Source of the DNA: Macrocybe gigantea
Lineage: Eukaryota; Basidiomycota; Agaricomycetes; Agaricales; Callistosporiaceae
Length of the DNA: 33,043 bases
Direction: 5' to 3'
Assembly (NCBI GenBank): GCA_011319805.1
Contig: SJRY01000073.1
Span: 1-33,043 of the forward strand
This document shows, piece by piece, positions 19,517 to 31,257 of the stretch; position 1 is the stretch's first letter, and every line of letters begins with the position of its first letter. The position numbers and the translations under genes were made by a program. The notes below the pieces were generated by a model. It saw only the letters and a list, made by a program, of their open reading frames with translations. It was not told where the DNA came from and made no database searches.

Positions 19517-22240
19517 ATGCAACCCCTTGCTGATGCCTGGGATTCGTCGACGTTGCCAGCAGAGTTCAGAAAGAAGGATGGTACACCGTCTAAAATGCGG
19601 AACCACAGGGGCAATGTTCCCACCCTCCCCAGAACAAGCTCTGTCCCCGCTGTCCTGCAAAGTTCACCCGCACGACCCACCTCAACCGACATTTACGCAC
19701 CCGTAAGCGCTCCTGCTCTATTCTTCTTCCAGGCGCGCTCATGCAATGCCTTGCAGATACCAATGAACGCCTTCACCGCTGTGATGTGAGTCACTCTCCA
19801 TTCCATGGATCGTCGGTCGGTCGTTCACTCGCGCGTCGCGTTAGATGTGTGATTCCCAGTTCACGCGCAGCGATCTCCTGACCAGGCATAAAAAGAGTTG
19901 CAGCGACCCGTGCGCCCTTGTATTTCCCTGTGACACGTGCATTCATGTTCTAATTGCTTGGATCCATCTCATACAGCGCGAACCGCAACCGACGGAAGTC
20001 CTGCATCGCCTGCACAGAATCGAAAATCAGATGCGATCGCCAGTCACCGTGCTCCAAATGTGTCAGTCGAGGGAAGGAATGCATATTTCCTTCTTCTGGC
20101 AGACACACTTCTGTCCTCTCAGCGACTACGGCAACCCCTACAGACGCTTCGTCAGACTCGCCAACATCACCGGCGACTAGTTTTGTGCCGACGCCGGAAA
20201 CCAGCCATACCGTCCCTTCCCGGCCGCTGGACGCCAAAGCAGTGGCCCAGGTCATTCCTGTCGATTCCAACTCTCTCTCTGAAATTGCCGATGACAAGTC
20301 GTCTATCGAATCGATGCCGACGTTGGATGATGATTCCCGGCAAACGGAAGGAGTGACTTCGACGTCGGCGATTGCTACTTCATTAGACGCGACATCCCTC
20401 TTGCCTGTCCACAGCCACCTAACCTCTGCATATTCCAAAAACCTATTCGAGGCGTTCCTCACAGACCTGTTCTCCCCACCGCCCATCATTCGTCCATTTT
20501 CGGAAGAGATTTCCTGGCCCGAAGGCATCAATTCATTGACAAGTTCGACGGACGACTTTCCTTTTACGACTCAAGTTGCGTACGACGTAAATCTGAACAA
20601 GGATCCGTCAGCCGCAGTGTCAGCGAACTCACTTTTGTATATGTCCTCTGTCCAGCCTGCAATAAGTGACGTACGGCACTCCTCTCCTTCCGACTCGATC
20701 ATCGACAACACGCCTCCAGCCGAATTGCAGCACTATCGTGCGTCTGAATCCGACACATTTTACATACAGGAGAAAGTTTCTGACATTTGCCCAGTCTACC
20801 TCTTCCAGTCTGCGTTCTTGTCTCAGGTCCCCATTGTACACGCAACGACGCTCAATTCTGAGAATAAGCCTCCGATCCTTCTCAGCGCGATGTATGCCTG
20901 TGGCGCGTTATTCGTGAAGACTCGCAAAGCGGCTTCGTTCATTGGAAGGATATTAGAAACCGCACGCGAAGCCCTGGTCGCAGAATTCGTATGCATGCGA
21001 CATTTCTAGACCGTTGTCAACATCTGACCATACTGCAAGGCTAAAAACTCGACAGATTCTGCTGATCAGATACACCTCATTCTGGCTGTCGTCTTGTTAC
21101 AAACCATTGGTCTGTTCCATCAGCAGCCGGACCAAAGGGCATCGTCTAGCATATATCATGGTATGCTCGTCATGGTAGGCTCAACATTTGTTCCGCGAAG
21201 CTACCTGACACCTTCCCATAGATGATTCGCCGCACTGGCATGATCACCAAGAATGCATCTTGGGTGCCTCCTTCTTTGACTAGCTTTCCGTTAGAGCTCA
21301 TCTGGCAACAATGGATAGGGAGGGAGATGACGAAACGGTATTGTGGCAGACTACGCTACGGGCCTTCTCAGGCCGCGCACATCTGACATGTTTCACCTTA
21401 GGGCTATCTGGTGGTCATACCTTCATGATTGCTGTCACACCATCTATTTCGCTCTTCCGCTGTCATATCACCCCAACGAGATCGAATTCAACCTTCCCTG
21501 TGAAGACGCTCTCTGGCAAGCTCAAAGCGCATCAGACTGGTACATGACTCTGCAGTCTGCCTCACCCTACGGACCTGCCCAATCCCGGATCATTGGCACG
21601 AGCATGCCGTTCGCCCTTTCTGCACTGTTGCAAACTCGCGAGATCACCGAGACAATCCCCCTTAATTCATTCTCCCATTTCATCCTGGTACACTATATTT
21701 TACGACGGTTGTTTGATACGTGTCTACAGGGGCGCTTCCCGAGGTCGAGTGGAGACCGTGCATCGCTAAATACAGAAGCGGTAAACCAAGAACTCTATCT
21801 CCTGCAATTCGCATTGCACAACTGGTTACAGAACTGGTTGGGGTCACCCGAGAAATCCAATGTTCAAGGGCAGAACGAGGAGCCGCCTTTCATTTGCAAC
21901 GGTACGTGGATAAAGAAGTGGAAGACGGCGTCTTGCCTAATGCTGGCTTCCAACAGTCGTTCCATTCTATTGGCTTGGCCAGATTTCGTTGTTGGCTTAC
22001 CAGGAAGCGTTACCTCCATTCGAGGTGAACTCGCTGAATAACTTGAAAGTTGAGGTCAGGTTCCGAATAGTGAAGCACTGGCTTAAACACATACGCGGGT
22101 TCTTGAAGAAGGGAGACCAGACGGCAACGCGGTTTTGGGACGAGATGATGATCATCCGTCTCCAGACATGGCAGCAAGAGCTGGAGGGCGAACCAATGGA
22201 GGATCAGGAAGGGTTGCTAGGTTTTTTCCCGGAGAGCTAG
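19517..22240 (+). CDS. C2H2 plus Zn2Cys6 fungal transcription factor
   Basis: A nuclear DNA-binding regulator with two kinds of zinc module. Exons: 19517-19702, 19757-19785, 19845-19909, 19977-20988, 21070-21174, 21222-21337, 21402-21901 and 21957-22240, about 765 residues. Two C2H2 fingers come first: CPRCPAKFTRTTHLNRHLRTH, then CDMCDSQFTRSDLLTRHKKSC, the second assembled across an intron. A Zn2Cys6 cluster follows at once: KSCIACTESKIRCD, CSKCVSRGKEC. After a Ser/Thr/Pro-rich stretch comes a fungal regulatory domain: LLSAMYACGALFVKTRKA, HLILAVVLLQTIGLFHQ, SYLHDCCHTIYFALP, ending EGLLGFFPES. One more C in the CCCC at 19627-19630 is needed to join NVPTLP to the first finger. ATG 19595 is an alternative start. 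Joint C2H2/Zn2Cys6 architecture is known from ascomycete melanin regulators such as CMR1/PIG1; the target genes here are unknown. Confidence 0.87.
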
Positions 22241-22394
22241 ACGGAGAGTGAGAACCGGGGCGAGGATTGTGCTCATAGATCCGTGTGTTTCTGGCGTTAC
22301 TGTATTGATATACTTTTGAACGTTATAATTTATACTGGATTGGAGTGGGTCAAAGCTTGCTGCTGCGTGGGTCACTGAGGGTTGGAACGCCTTG

Positions 22395-23552
22395 ATGCTT
22401 CCCACACCAGTCCAGTCCAGCAAGCAGCTGCAGCCATCCCGAGGACGAAGAAAACTCGGCGCCTGGCTCCTCGGCCGTACGCGCATAACCAACCTAGGTG
22501 TCGTTCTCTTAGCGTTTCTCTCGCTCCTTTCCGCGTTTTACAACCTGCGCTCTTTCTCATCGACGCCCAACGCGCACCCATGCATCCATGGCTTGTTCAA
22601 CACTGTCGCTTGGTCAACCCCAGCTAAAGATCTCAAGCATCTGATCGTTGTCCCAGGTCATGGCATTTGGACTGGAACGGACCCTGATCTTCGATTACAG
22701 GAGGACCAGTGGATATTAGAGTCGTATCAGCAAGGTGGAGGTCGCCTGTCTGCGTTTTTCGCGCATATTGAGATGGGGTGAGTCACCAAGCTCGCTTTTG
22801 CAAGCATGTAGTTCTTGACGCTCCATAAGTGTGGAATCTGCCAGACGAGATGAGGAATCACTGCTGGTCTTCAGCGGGTTCGCGCAAACGCCCCTTTGAC
22901 GCGGTTGCGCCACCTTGACTCAAATTTCACTGGTTTTACAGGGGCCAAACGCGAGGCACAGCGGTCACCACCGAAGCAGAATCCTATCTACGATTAGCGA
23001 TCTCTGCAGGTCTTATAAAGACTGGTCAAAGCGTCTTTGCCCGCACAACAACGGAGAATTACGCGCTCGATTCTTTTCAAAATCTCTTATTCTCGGTGGC
23101 GCGATTCCATGAATATACAGGCCGTTACCCGCAGAAGGTCACGGTCGTCGGATACGACTTCAAACGACCCAGATTCACGGACTTGCATCGTTTTGCAATT
23201 CGTTGGCCTGAAGCCAAATTTCATTATATGGGTTTAGCACTTGACGATGACCACAACGGAAAGGCCCAGGAAGGAGAGGTACGCATTTCTTCAGTTCCTG
23301 ACGACTTCCGTCCGGATGCTCATTATCTTCTAGCTTGCGAACGGATACCTTCCGTATTCATCTGACCTCTACGGCTGCCACACATTCTTGCGATCCAAAC
23401 GGAGGCAGAGGAACCCTTGGCATCGCTTCCATTCGTATTACTCTTCCAGCCCAGAATTGGTGCCACTGTTAGACTGGTGTCCAGACATTAATAATCGAGA
23501 GGGCTTCCGCGACACAATCTTTCAAGGTGACCTCCCATGGGATTCATACTAA
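22395..23552 (+). CDS. DUF218 (YdcF-like) single-pass membrane protein
   Basis: Function unknown. DUF218/YdcF proteins share a Rossmann-like fold, and a role in envelope or membrane metabolism is suspected in bacteria. Four exons: 22395-22777, 22845-22877, 22942-23278 and 23334-23552, giving 323 residues in an uninterrupted frame. A basic N-terminus precedes a membrane segment at about residues 35-55 (NLGVVLLAFLSLLSAF), so the bulk is probably lumenal. Family motifs: HLIVVPGHGIWTG, LLVFSGGQTRGT (spanning an intron), TTEAESYLRLA, ARTTTENYALDSFQN and KVTVVGYDFKRPRF, ending in GDLPWDSY. Exon 2 is only 33 nt. The start lies 155 bp after the stop of the zinc-finger factor on the same strand. The 3' end faces that of the GPCR gene, 157 bp away. 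Confidence 0.87.
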
Positions 23553-23709
23553 TTCGCTCATCAGCACTTTCTCGAAATTTCTTTATTCTATTCACCCTTA
23601 TTATTGCGGTCGTCGAAAGACAAACTGACTACTTTCCATGCCAACTCGCGAAACGCAGCCATGACCTAGGTTTGAAGGAAGTATCATGAGCTTTAGATGG
23701 ATATGGATC

Positions 23710-25672
23710 TCATAGGGCCGCGACTGACCTGCGTTGTGGGGAATGATCAGGACTCCAGTGCGAAGTCAGTGCCCCTTGTGCTTGTGCACCATGATGTTGT
23801 ATACCCGGTACTTCCTCTTCATCGTAGACGCTGTACATACTCTCGATACTGTCCCTAGTGATAATGATATCCGGTGGGCGAGGCTTCGTTCGTTTTGTTT
23901 GCGTGTCCAAGGACGAATCTGCGGAATTAGCGGAAACCGTGGATGCGGAATTCTTCATGCTGCTCTCGGAGGATGACCGTGATTCGCCGGAAGTATCCTG
24001 CTGCTCCACGGGGTGGGAAGTTTGATAGTACGGATCTACGCCGTGGCTATCTGGCGGCGGAGGAAGTTGTTGCGGTTGAGAAATGACCCGTCGTCCAATT
24101 TTCATGGATTCCAGAGGCAAAATGTGGCGCGTCGTCGTGAACAAGATGACGTTTCCAAGCCCGACAGAAGGAATACTGAAGCACTGAGCCTCTCTTTGGC
24201 GACTAAATCGAAGAAAAAAATTAACGTAGAGACGTACGTAAATATTGTCGCTTCAAATGGGACGCGGTGCCCTCCCCACGCCGCGAATCGGGACGATGCC
24301 ACAGGCAACAAAAGGATGATGTATGCGATCTAAAAATTCTTCATGCTTAGAAGGCCACGCTGCAGGATTTTTTTAATGAGCACTGACTGGATATCTGAAA
24401 CATGATGGGTATAAGACACGGAACACAAACTAGCACGCGGAGACTCACAACAGCATGTGCCGGGCAATGGTCATCGCCCTGTCATCCGATAAGACACTTT
24501 TGTGCCCATTCTCGTTTTCCAGTTCAGTAGTGCTGCGAAAATGCAGTCTCCAGCCCGTCCGCACTAGGTTTCCCCTCAGACGAAGAAATATGAGAGCATA
24601 AAGCGCAAAGCAGACGAAGGCGACTAGGAACATCTTTTGGCAGCGTCACGAACCAGAAACAGAGGAATAGCGCGTCGACACTTACGATCATATAATCCAG
24701 GCTAGTTGACAGTGTGTTTAGCTGAGCAAACCAAGCAAGCAAGGGAAAAAGGCGTACGTGATTCGTTCGACATTGTACTGGGGTGAAATCCAACACCAAT
24801 ATCCTGATATACCATCTGTACAAGAAGAAATATCAGTAAGTCATGCGATATTGTATCTCTAGGACGTACAGAACGAGCCCCTCTTGTCCGCACTCGCAGT
24901 CGCAGGTCCCAAAACCACCAACGCTGCGATTGCTGACCAGCCGCCAAAAAGGGTCATCCACAACACGAATGTACGCATCTTAAGCTCCAGGAAAAGTAAG
25001 CAAAAGGTGTGAATCGCGATGACCTGCAAAGGTATATTCAACGCATCCTGCATTTCTCGATGGTCTGCGCACGAACCAGCGTCCAGAAAGCCGTTCCGAC
25101 GTCAGAAACATGCTTAAGCAGCCCTGCGAAGAATTAGCTTTTGATGTCTCTCTGACGTTCTTGAGGAAGGCTCCCGACCTTGAGTGAGGCATAAATCCCC
25201 AAACGTCACGGCCTTGTGGTTGATCCATCTGGCATTAATTATCGATCCGATAGCTACAAGATGCAACACCGTGAGCTAGGTGAAACACAACGACGGAACG
25301 GGTGACATGCATTGAAGGAGGTTACAGAGAAGCAACGAGAAGAAATAAGCAGCAACATGGGTCCGAACGAACAGGTGCTGGTCGAGCGACGTCCTAGTAT
25401 TGAACGCAGATATCTGATCTCTTCAGCGTCAAGAAAAAAGATAGACGAATTAGGTTTGTCCTACCGTTATGACAGCCAGCAACCCTACGACCGCCACCAG
25501 AGATATGCACGAAATGACGACCAAGACCTTGGCGAAGCTCCGGTTATTGCAGGAGCAAGTTGAACAAGCAACGTTGGCTTACCACGACGCCGTGAGCTTC
25601 TTGGTTTGAATAAGTCAGCCTTACGATGAATTCTGCGCCGTTAGGCAATGGCTGAGTAATTGTAGCTGTCAT
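23710..25672 (-). CDS. Seven-transmembrane GPCR, cAMP-receptor-like/Git3-like
   Basis: A plasma-membrane receptor that would signal through heterotrimeric G proteins; the ligand is unknown. The ATG at 25672 gives MTATITQPLPNGAEFI, a short outer N-terminus. Helix 1 is VLVVISCISLVAVVGLLA. Then come FNTRTSLDQHLFVRTHVAAY, helix 2, and KHVSDVGTAFWTLVIAIHTF (helix 3). The outer loop has the typical YWCWISPQYNVERIT. Later helices include FVCFALYALIFLRLRG and AYIILLLPVASSRFAAWGG, followed by FTTTRHILP and a Ser-rich tail. About 12 exons are needed, including a 16-nt exon (24686-24701) and a 7-nt exon (24388-24394). The intron at 25254-25310 has a GC donor (GCATGT). Between FLLSGL and GNVILF one extra C in the CC at 24155-24156 is needed. 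The 3' end could include one more intron after the CAG before GTCAGT near 23720. Confidence 0.85.
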
Positions 25673-26023
25673 TGGATGAAGGGGAGGGGGAACGACCAGC
25701 GATAGAGGACCAGCCTCGAGCGAATTGGATCTTCACGGTCAACGTTGAAGATGGTGCTGAACCAGCAGCAGAGGGCTGTGCCGTATGAAGCGGCGATGAG
25801 GCACACCCGTCATTGATCCGGGTTGCGATAAGATGCTCTCCTGGAAACATACATACAACTGTACCACACGTTTCAATCCCGCCACTGCAAACGCACTATT
25901 AACACTAGTATATTGATATGATAGACAGTGTGCTGATACTGATACTGTACACAGCGCCTAAATTGGCGACTGAATGAATAGATTACAGTGGAAGATGACG
26001 CTTCCTCAAGAAAGGAGCCTGCA
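25673..26023. other. Intergenic region between GPCR and DUF6533 genes
   Basis: No gene is supported. It holds the promoter side of the GPCR gene and the 3' side of the DUF6533 gene. I see no strong repeat or conserved site. Confidence 0.5.
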
Positions 26024-27997
26024 TCACACTCGACTCGGATCATATCTTCCGCTCCTTGAGTAATTTTCCAGCTCGAACGTCCTGAGCCGGCGGTCCAATT
26101 TTACCGTGCGCTCGATCCTGACCTCTACCTCAGGGACTTCGGCTTGCTCGAATTGGGTGTCAAAGCTGAACTCAGGAACGCTGAGATCGTGGTGGTTGCT
26201 TGTTTTTTGTTCAAACTGGGTTCGGACAGCATGGCTGATGTCGCGTGCCGACTCGACATTACGGGTTATTGTGACTGCCTCACTGATGCTCTCGTTCCGA
26301 CGCTCCACTGAAGCATCTGAAGTGGCTTCCATTCAGTAGCCGTTACCAAAGACGCGCTCAAGCAAACGCACCGTATAAATGGATCAGCAACCTTTGCGAC
26401 ATGATCCATGACACGCAATAACCTAAAGATGCACTAAGAGAACAACCAGCTTTAATCTTCCCAAGGCTGCGAAGTCATTCATCGCTCACCCAGCCGTCTA
26501 GAGATGATTTGCAATTAGTAGCTTCATCTGGCATATCGACAGATAGGTACCTGAATCTCTAGCTGGCTTTTGAAGAGGAAAACGTTGGCGAGGTTGACGG
26601 CTAATTCCGAATCAGAGGAGAACGACGTTGGCTGGGAGAGTGCCCACCGGCCAATGCAACGAAATAGCCGATGCCGTCATAAAGCATCCTTCGGACAAGT
26701 TGAGCAGAGCTAAGAGATGTCTAAAGCCACCAGTTCAACTCACATCTTCGTCAATTTTGACATCCTGTTGTGTACGAGAAATTAAACTACTGGACGATGG
26801 ACACGTGACAGTGGCACTTGCATGGAGCTGTTAGAAGTTCGCTTGTACTTGAGAAGGTAAAAGATGGATATCGCCGTCATCGCAAAATCATAGATTACAG
26901 CAACTGCGTAGTTGGTCCATGCACCCAGTTGGTGGCCTGGGTTGGAATTGAACGCTCTGCAGCTGGGCGGAACCGGCTTGTTCAGGGACAGATTTCATCG
27001 TTATCAAAGATTGGCTCACTTTCGCTATATTTGGAGAGAGTTCCGTAGTTCAGAACGCCCACGGTGGCAGCTCGTTGACCAAGTACTCACATGGATGGTG
27101 CCTGGCATCGCTATCGCAGATGTGAGCACAGGATTACTGGGACCATAATCTGACGATCTTACGTCTCCTGTTATAGAGGGTGGTCACCCATTGAAGCTGG
27201 ACAGCTGCGTTCAGTACAAGATACGCTTTGCGTCGTGAGCTTGATATTCACCGCGCACGCGATCGCATACATGGCCAGAAGCCCATACCCCATCTGCCTT
27301 GACCTTCTCGACAAGTTCCAACCTCTGAGAAATCGTGAGGGCGAGACGACCCGAGCAATGCATAAACCGTACCTGATAGCCAAGATGGCCTCGGATACCA
27401 TGGCTTGTAGGACTAGGAAAATCGGGCATCTCGTTATTTTGAAATGGCCGTCGTGAGCGGATTATCCTTGCTCGCCTTTGAAACTCGGAGGAACCAGGTA
27501 AAATCTCTGGCACGTTTCATCCGTAAAGTGCTCGTAAAAAAATCCCACCTGGAAGGGAAAAAAATGGCATTGATTGCGAGACCGAAGGAGACGGCGAAGG
27601 GTACTAACGTTGCTGATGACGAGGGTCACAATACTTATGCTTCTAGTTTCATGAGGCGGGTTACGTGAGACGAACTAGGGCAGAGAATCTACGACATACT
27701 GTATCAACGCAAACAGCACTCCTGAAAGCCTATGGGAGATGCGAATTGAATTGTGAGAGGGGCGACAGTTCACAAAAGACGAACGAGATGCGACGAGATC
27801 TGTATTGCTGAGCATAGAAGCGCCATGACGTGGGAAAGGTCTCGAGGAAGCTGCGGGGAAGCAAGTTACTACTGCTTTACGCCCGAAGGGAATTGAGAAT
27901 ACGAAGCTGCGCACTCGTAAAGGGCGATAGCGACGGACGCTACGCGCAGGTAAGCGGCGATCGTGTAGGCTTCATCTTTGTCAATGGATTGCGGCAT
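26024..27997 (-). CDS. DUF6533-domain integral membrane protein
   Basis: A fungal multi-pass membrane protein of unknown role; the DUF6533 family is widespread in Agaricomycetes. The ATG at 27997 gives MPQSIDKDEAYTIAAYLRVA, then ASVAIALYD (helix 1). Spliced blocks follow: LETFPTSWRFYAQQYRSRRI, LSGVLFALIQSISIVTLVIS, FYEHFTDETCQRFYLVPPSF, VLQAMVSEAILAIR, MGYGLLAMYAIACA, AWTNYAVAVIYDFAMTAISI, RMLYDGIGYFVALA and YCVSWIMSQRLLIHL. The cytosolic tail is VERRNESISEAVTITRN ... ELENYSRSGRYDPS. I infer about 12 exons. The intron at 27413-27475 has a GC donor (AAAG|GCGAGC). The join after AMYAIACA is unclear and may hide another one-base error. The neighbouring gene is a GPCR on the same strand. Confidence 0.8.
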
Positions 27998-28967
27998 GTG
28001 GAACGACGACCCTCAAAGTCAAGCGAGCCCTTCTCACACAGCCCGGTCCAACCTGGCGACTTGGCTTTGGGAGGGGGGCGGATGTAGGGTAGGAGAGTAT
28101 GCAGAAACGGCTAGCAAGGTTTAACTGATGGAAGGGAGGAGTGGAAGATGGCGCCCAGATGACAAGAGCGCTGACAATCGCACGTCACAGAAAAAAAATG
28201 CCTGCAAGCCGTCTGACGAGGCATCAAGTGGGGAGCGAGAGAACAGCATGCGTGTATCCAAGGCTGTAATCTGACATCAAATCGGTGGCGAGCGAGGTAC
28301 AACTGTCAAAGAGTTGATTTTTTGATGCGTATCGCGCACTGTCTGTGAATTCGCGGTTTGAAGCTTGCCATCGAGAGCCAAGTGTTCCCATGCCGCCAGG
28401 ACTGATGGGACGCCGAGACCCATGACTAGGAGGAGGAGGAGGTCATGTGTGTCCTGTGTCAATATTTGTACATGACACACTAGACGGCCATGTCAGAGCA
28501 ACATTGAGTGACTTTTCAACCAGGACGGGGAATGGCAACTGCCGACGTAACGAGAACTACGATTCGGTCTGTATTTTCCGTCCAGTACGCGAAATCAGAA
28601 CCATGGGCGGCTATGGAAAAATTAAAGTTGAAAAAGGGAAAGAAAACGGAGATGGCACCATATGCAACATCGATCACATCTATGTTTACAGTTTCGGATA
28701 CCGCACCGGTGGGTCTGATGCAATGATGGGCTGTCGCGCAGTCTTGGAGTCTATCCAACAATTGCCGCGAAGGAAGGAGAACACAACGTAAGCGTTCAGA
28801 TGACTCACGCAGGTGCTGCAGTGCCAGACCACTCTGGCACGGAAAGACGACGTGCATTAGCATTATTTGTAATGTAGAGTACAGCTTGTCAGTTCATAGT
28901 CAAAACATCCTGGATGTATAATGCAAATAAAAGGGGATATATCCATGTCCCACCGGCTACCAAAATA
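27998..28967. other. Gene-poor stretch downstream of the Zn2Cys6 gene
   Basis: No gene is supported. A plus-strand frame at 28447-28791 and a minus-strand frame at 28516-28863 overlap each other and match nothing that I recognise. Short AGG triplet repeats occur near 28429-28441. The missing C-terminal part of the neighbouring transcription factor would be expected here, but I cannot find it. Confidence 0.45.
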
Positions 28968-30437
28968 TTACCTGCTGTATGACGATGACGATGCTGCGGC
29001 ATGGAGTTGAAGGATATTAGACCACGTCAATCGCCTGCGATTGCGTTCGCGCTCTCCAAGATGGACTTGGATTGCGTTCTGGTCTGAGAGACCTAGATCC
29101 ATAGCCATTCTCATAGCCATTTGATAGTACGCACGAAAACCTGCTAAAAGGTCAGCCATCATGTCGAGAAAGACGGCATATGAACGTACCAGTAATTTTG
29201 TTGTTTTTGTACTCCGACCATGAGACGAGCATCAACGCGTGCAGGGTATCCATGGTAGGTATATGTGTTATCGATGACAGAATGGTCTGTCGCAAAGTCA
29301 GGCTTCCCAGCTGGCTCCTAACAAGTGGCAAGGCACCGACCTTGGCGTTATCAACGTATGTCTCGGCGACATTGTGGAGGCCGCGCATCGTGAGTTCGGG
29401 TAAAGTGGAGAATCTACACAGCCGATTGAGCATGGCAGCCACGCATCGCCTCGCAACCGTAGACTCGCCTTGAACCCAGGGCCGCTATGCAGTTTGCCAA
29501 TGCAGCGGGCAGCGTCCTGTCCCAGACCTCCTTCAGGGTATCTTCATAGGACAGAAATGGAAATTCCGAGCCGTAATGCTCGAAGAATAGTTGAGCATAA
29601 TGTTGCATTAGCGAACCATAAGGGAATTGAGGGTGTTCTACGTCGAACAGAGGAAGAGGACGGGAGCTTTGCTGGGGGGAGGGACGAGAATTATGAAGCG
29701 GGGGAGTGGAACTCGGAGGAATGTAGGCGTAACCTAACGAGTCGCTGCGTGAGTGGTGATAAGATGAGATGGACGATGAACCAGCATGTCTATTAACGCA
29801 AATGAGGAACAAAAAGGGGGACGTTGGGAGTCAACGCCAAAAACATTCCATATAAGGATGCAAAAGGAACGCACCGAGTGGGTACGTGCCGGGGATCTGG
29901 AGGATACGACTGATACCTGCCGTTCGCCTCTCCTTCAGGGCCCACCAAGCCACTGGCCTTTGGAGAATGGGACGTAGAACGAGTTGCGATGTGAGACATT
30001 GACGGACTGGAAGAACCAGAGGCTACAGAAAATGCATCCAGCGTGGCGCTGTTGTCTGATCTGTGGAGCCTGGCTTGTGGATGTGGCGCAAATGTTACAA
30101 GAGCCAGGCTAAGACGCACCTTTGCTCATCAGAATAGCCCGAATTTACGCTGGGCCCGGCGATGGCACGGCTGCGCTCCGCAAAATACCTTTCCCTGTCG
30201 CGGAATCGACATGGTATTTTGGAGGCCTTGCACGCCTCACATTTTGCCTCTGGGGTTGGCTGGAGGCATTTGATTTTCTTAAGACGGCTTGATGGGGGAT
30301 TGGGGATAAGTGCGATGAAAGACGATCAAACAAAGTAGGACATACCAATTGTCGCAGGAAGTGACTAGGCGGGGACGCTTCTTGTGGCCCTGGTTGTGCT
30401 GGGGCGATTCGATGATGAACTGGAAAGTGTCGTCCAT
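28968..30437 (-). CDS. Zn2Cys6 fungal transcription factor, apparently C-terminally shortened
   Basis: A nuclear sequence-specific regulator. ATG 30437 gives MDDTFQFIIESPQHNQGHKK. A textbook zinc cluster follows across the first intron: SCDNCRLKKIKCLQP, then KCEACKASKIPCRFRDRER (CX2CX6CX8CX2CX6C). A Ser-rich linker leads to the fungal regulatory domain: GSLMQHYAQLFFEHYGSEFP, LPAALANCIAALGSRFSTLP, MRGLHNVAETYVDNAK, THIPTMDTLHALMLVSW and FRAYYQMAMRMAMDLGLSDQ. The frame ends soon after, at RRRLTWSNILQL plus a Ser run and a TAA. Family members I know continue for several hundred residues. The intron at 29414-29468 has a GC donor (AG|GCGAGT). An A/G-rich tract lies 78-117 bp upstream of the start. 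The protein may be truncated, or later exons may have been missed. Confidence 0.82.
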
Positions 30438-31257
30438 TGAGATGTCGATCAGAGTGATGGGTAGAGGACTATATATCGGAGGAGTCACCACTTGTGACGG
30501 TTTGGGTATACCCTAAAAAGAAAAGAAAGGAAAGGAAAAAAAAAAGGAAAAAGACAGGTTTCAACACAGCCGCTGAGGCTTGCTGCACTCCGATCGGATC
30601 TTTTGCCTTAGAAATCGACACACAGCCAGGCCGGCCCTTGCGCCCGTTTCACTACTGCGACGTGGGTATTTTTGAAGCAATAGGCGGGTCTGGCAGCGTG
30701 TGCCTCGCTTATCCTAGAACTCGTTGGAGACAAAGGAGGACTGGCTGGACAAAAAGCGCGTGATCGTTACTCTGGACTCCGGCGAGCCAGCATTCCGTCG
30801 GCAACGCGTGCTCGTATAACGCCACGTGGCCCTTCGATCGCCGCGGCACGCAAAATATCTTTTCACTTTCCAAAACTCACTCTTCATTCGGTCGACGGTC
30901 TTGACTCCGCCTGCGACCCTCTCAGTCCTCTTGCGATCAAGGAACCCTATCACGGAGCCAATGTCTGCGCCATCTGCTCCAGCTTGTTTTGATAGCTACG
31001 GGTTGATGCACTTGTCTGCCAAAATGATACAGTCCCAGTCATGAGGCCGCCTTTTTCTCAGCCTCGACCCGCCAATGGAGAAAGTGCGGCGTCCCTCGCA
31101 TAACATGTTGGATCCTGTCAAGGGCTATTGCAATGCCCTGCATCCCCCGCGGTCTTCCCAATCCCCACTCGACAGCGCCCCCGTCTTCCTTATTACTTAT
31201 TTTTAATTCCTCTCTAATATACCGAATCGCCTCACAATGGGGTATCATGACATCAGG
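30438..31257. other. Intergenic region between Zn2Cys6 and transporter genes
   Basis: Apart from an A/G-rich tract near the transcription factor start, nothing clear is seen. Short frames at 30714-30953 and 31039-31248 on the minus strand lack recognisable domains. Confidence 0.5.
30515..30554 (+). repeat. A/G homopurine tract
   Basis: About 40 bp of only A and G on the plus strand, with a run of ten or more A. It lies 78-117 bp upstream of the Zn2Cys6 gene start. Such tracts exclude nucleosomes in fungal promoters, so a promoter role is possible but inferred. Confidence 0.5.

Noticed and set aside
28447..28791. Plus-strand open frame of 114 codons
   Set aside because: It overlaps an equally long minus-strand frame, matches no known family and shows no supporting splice or promoter context.
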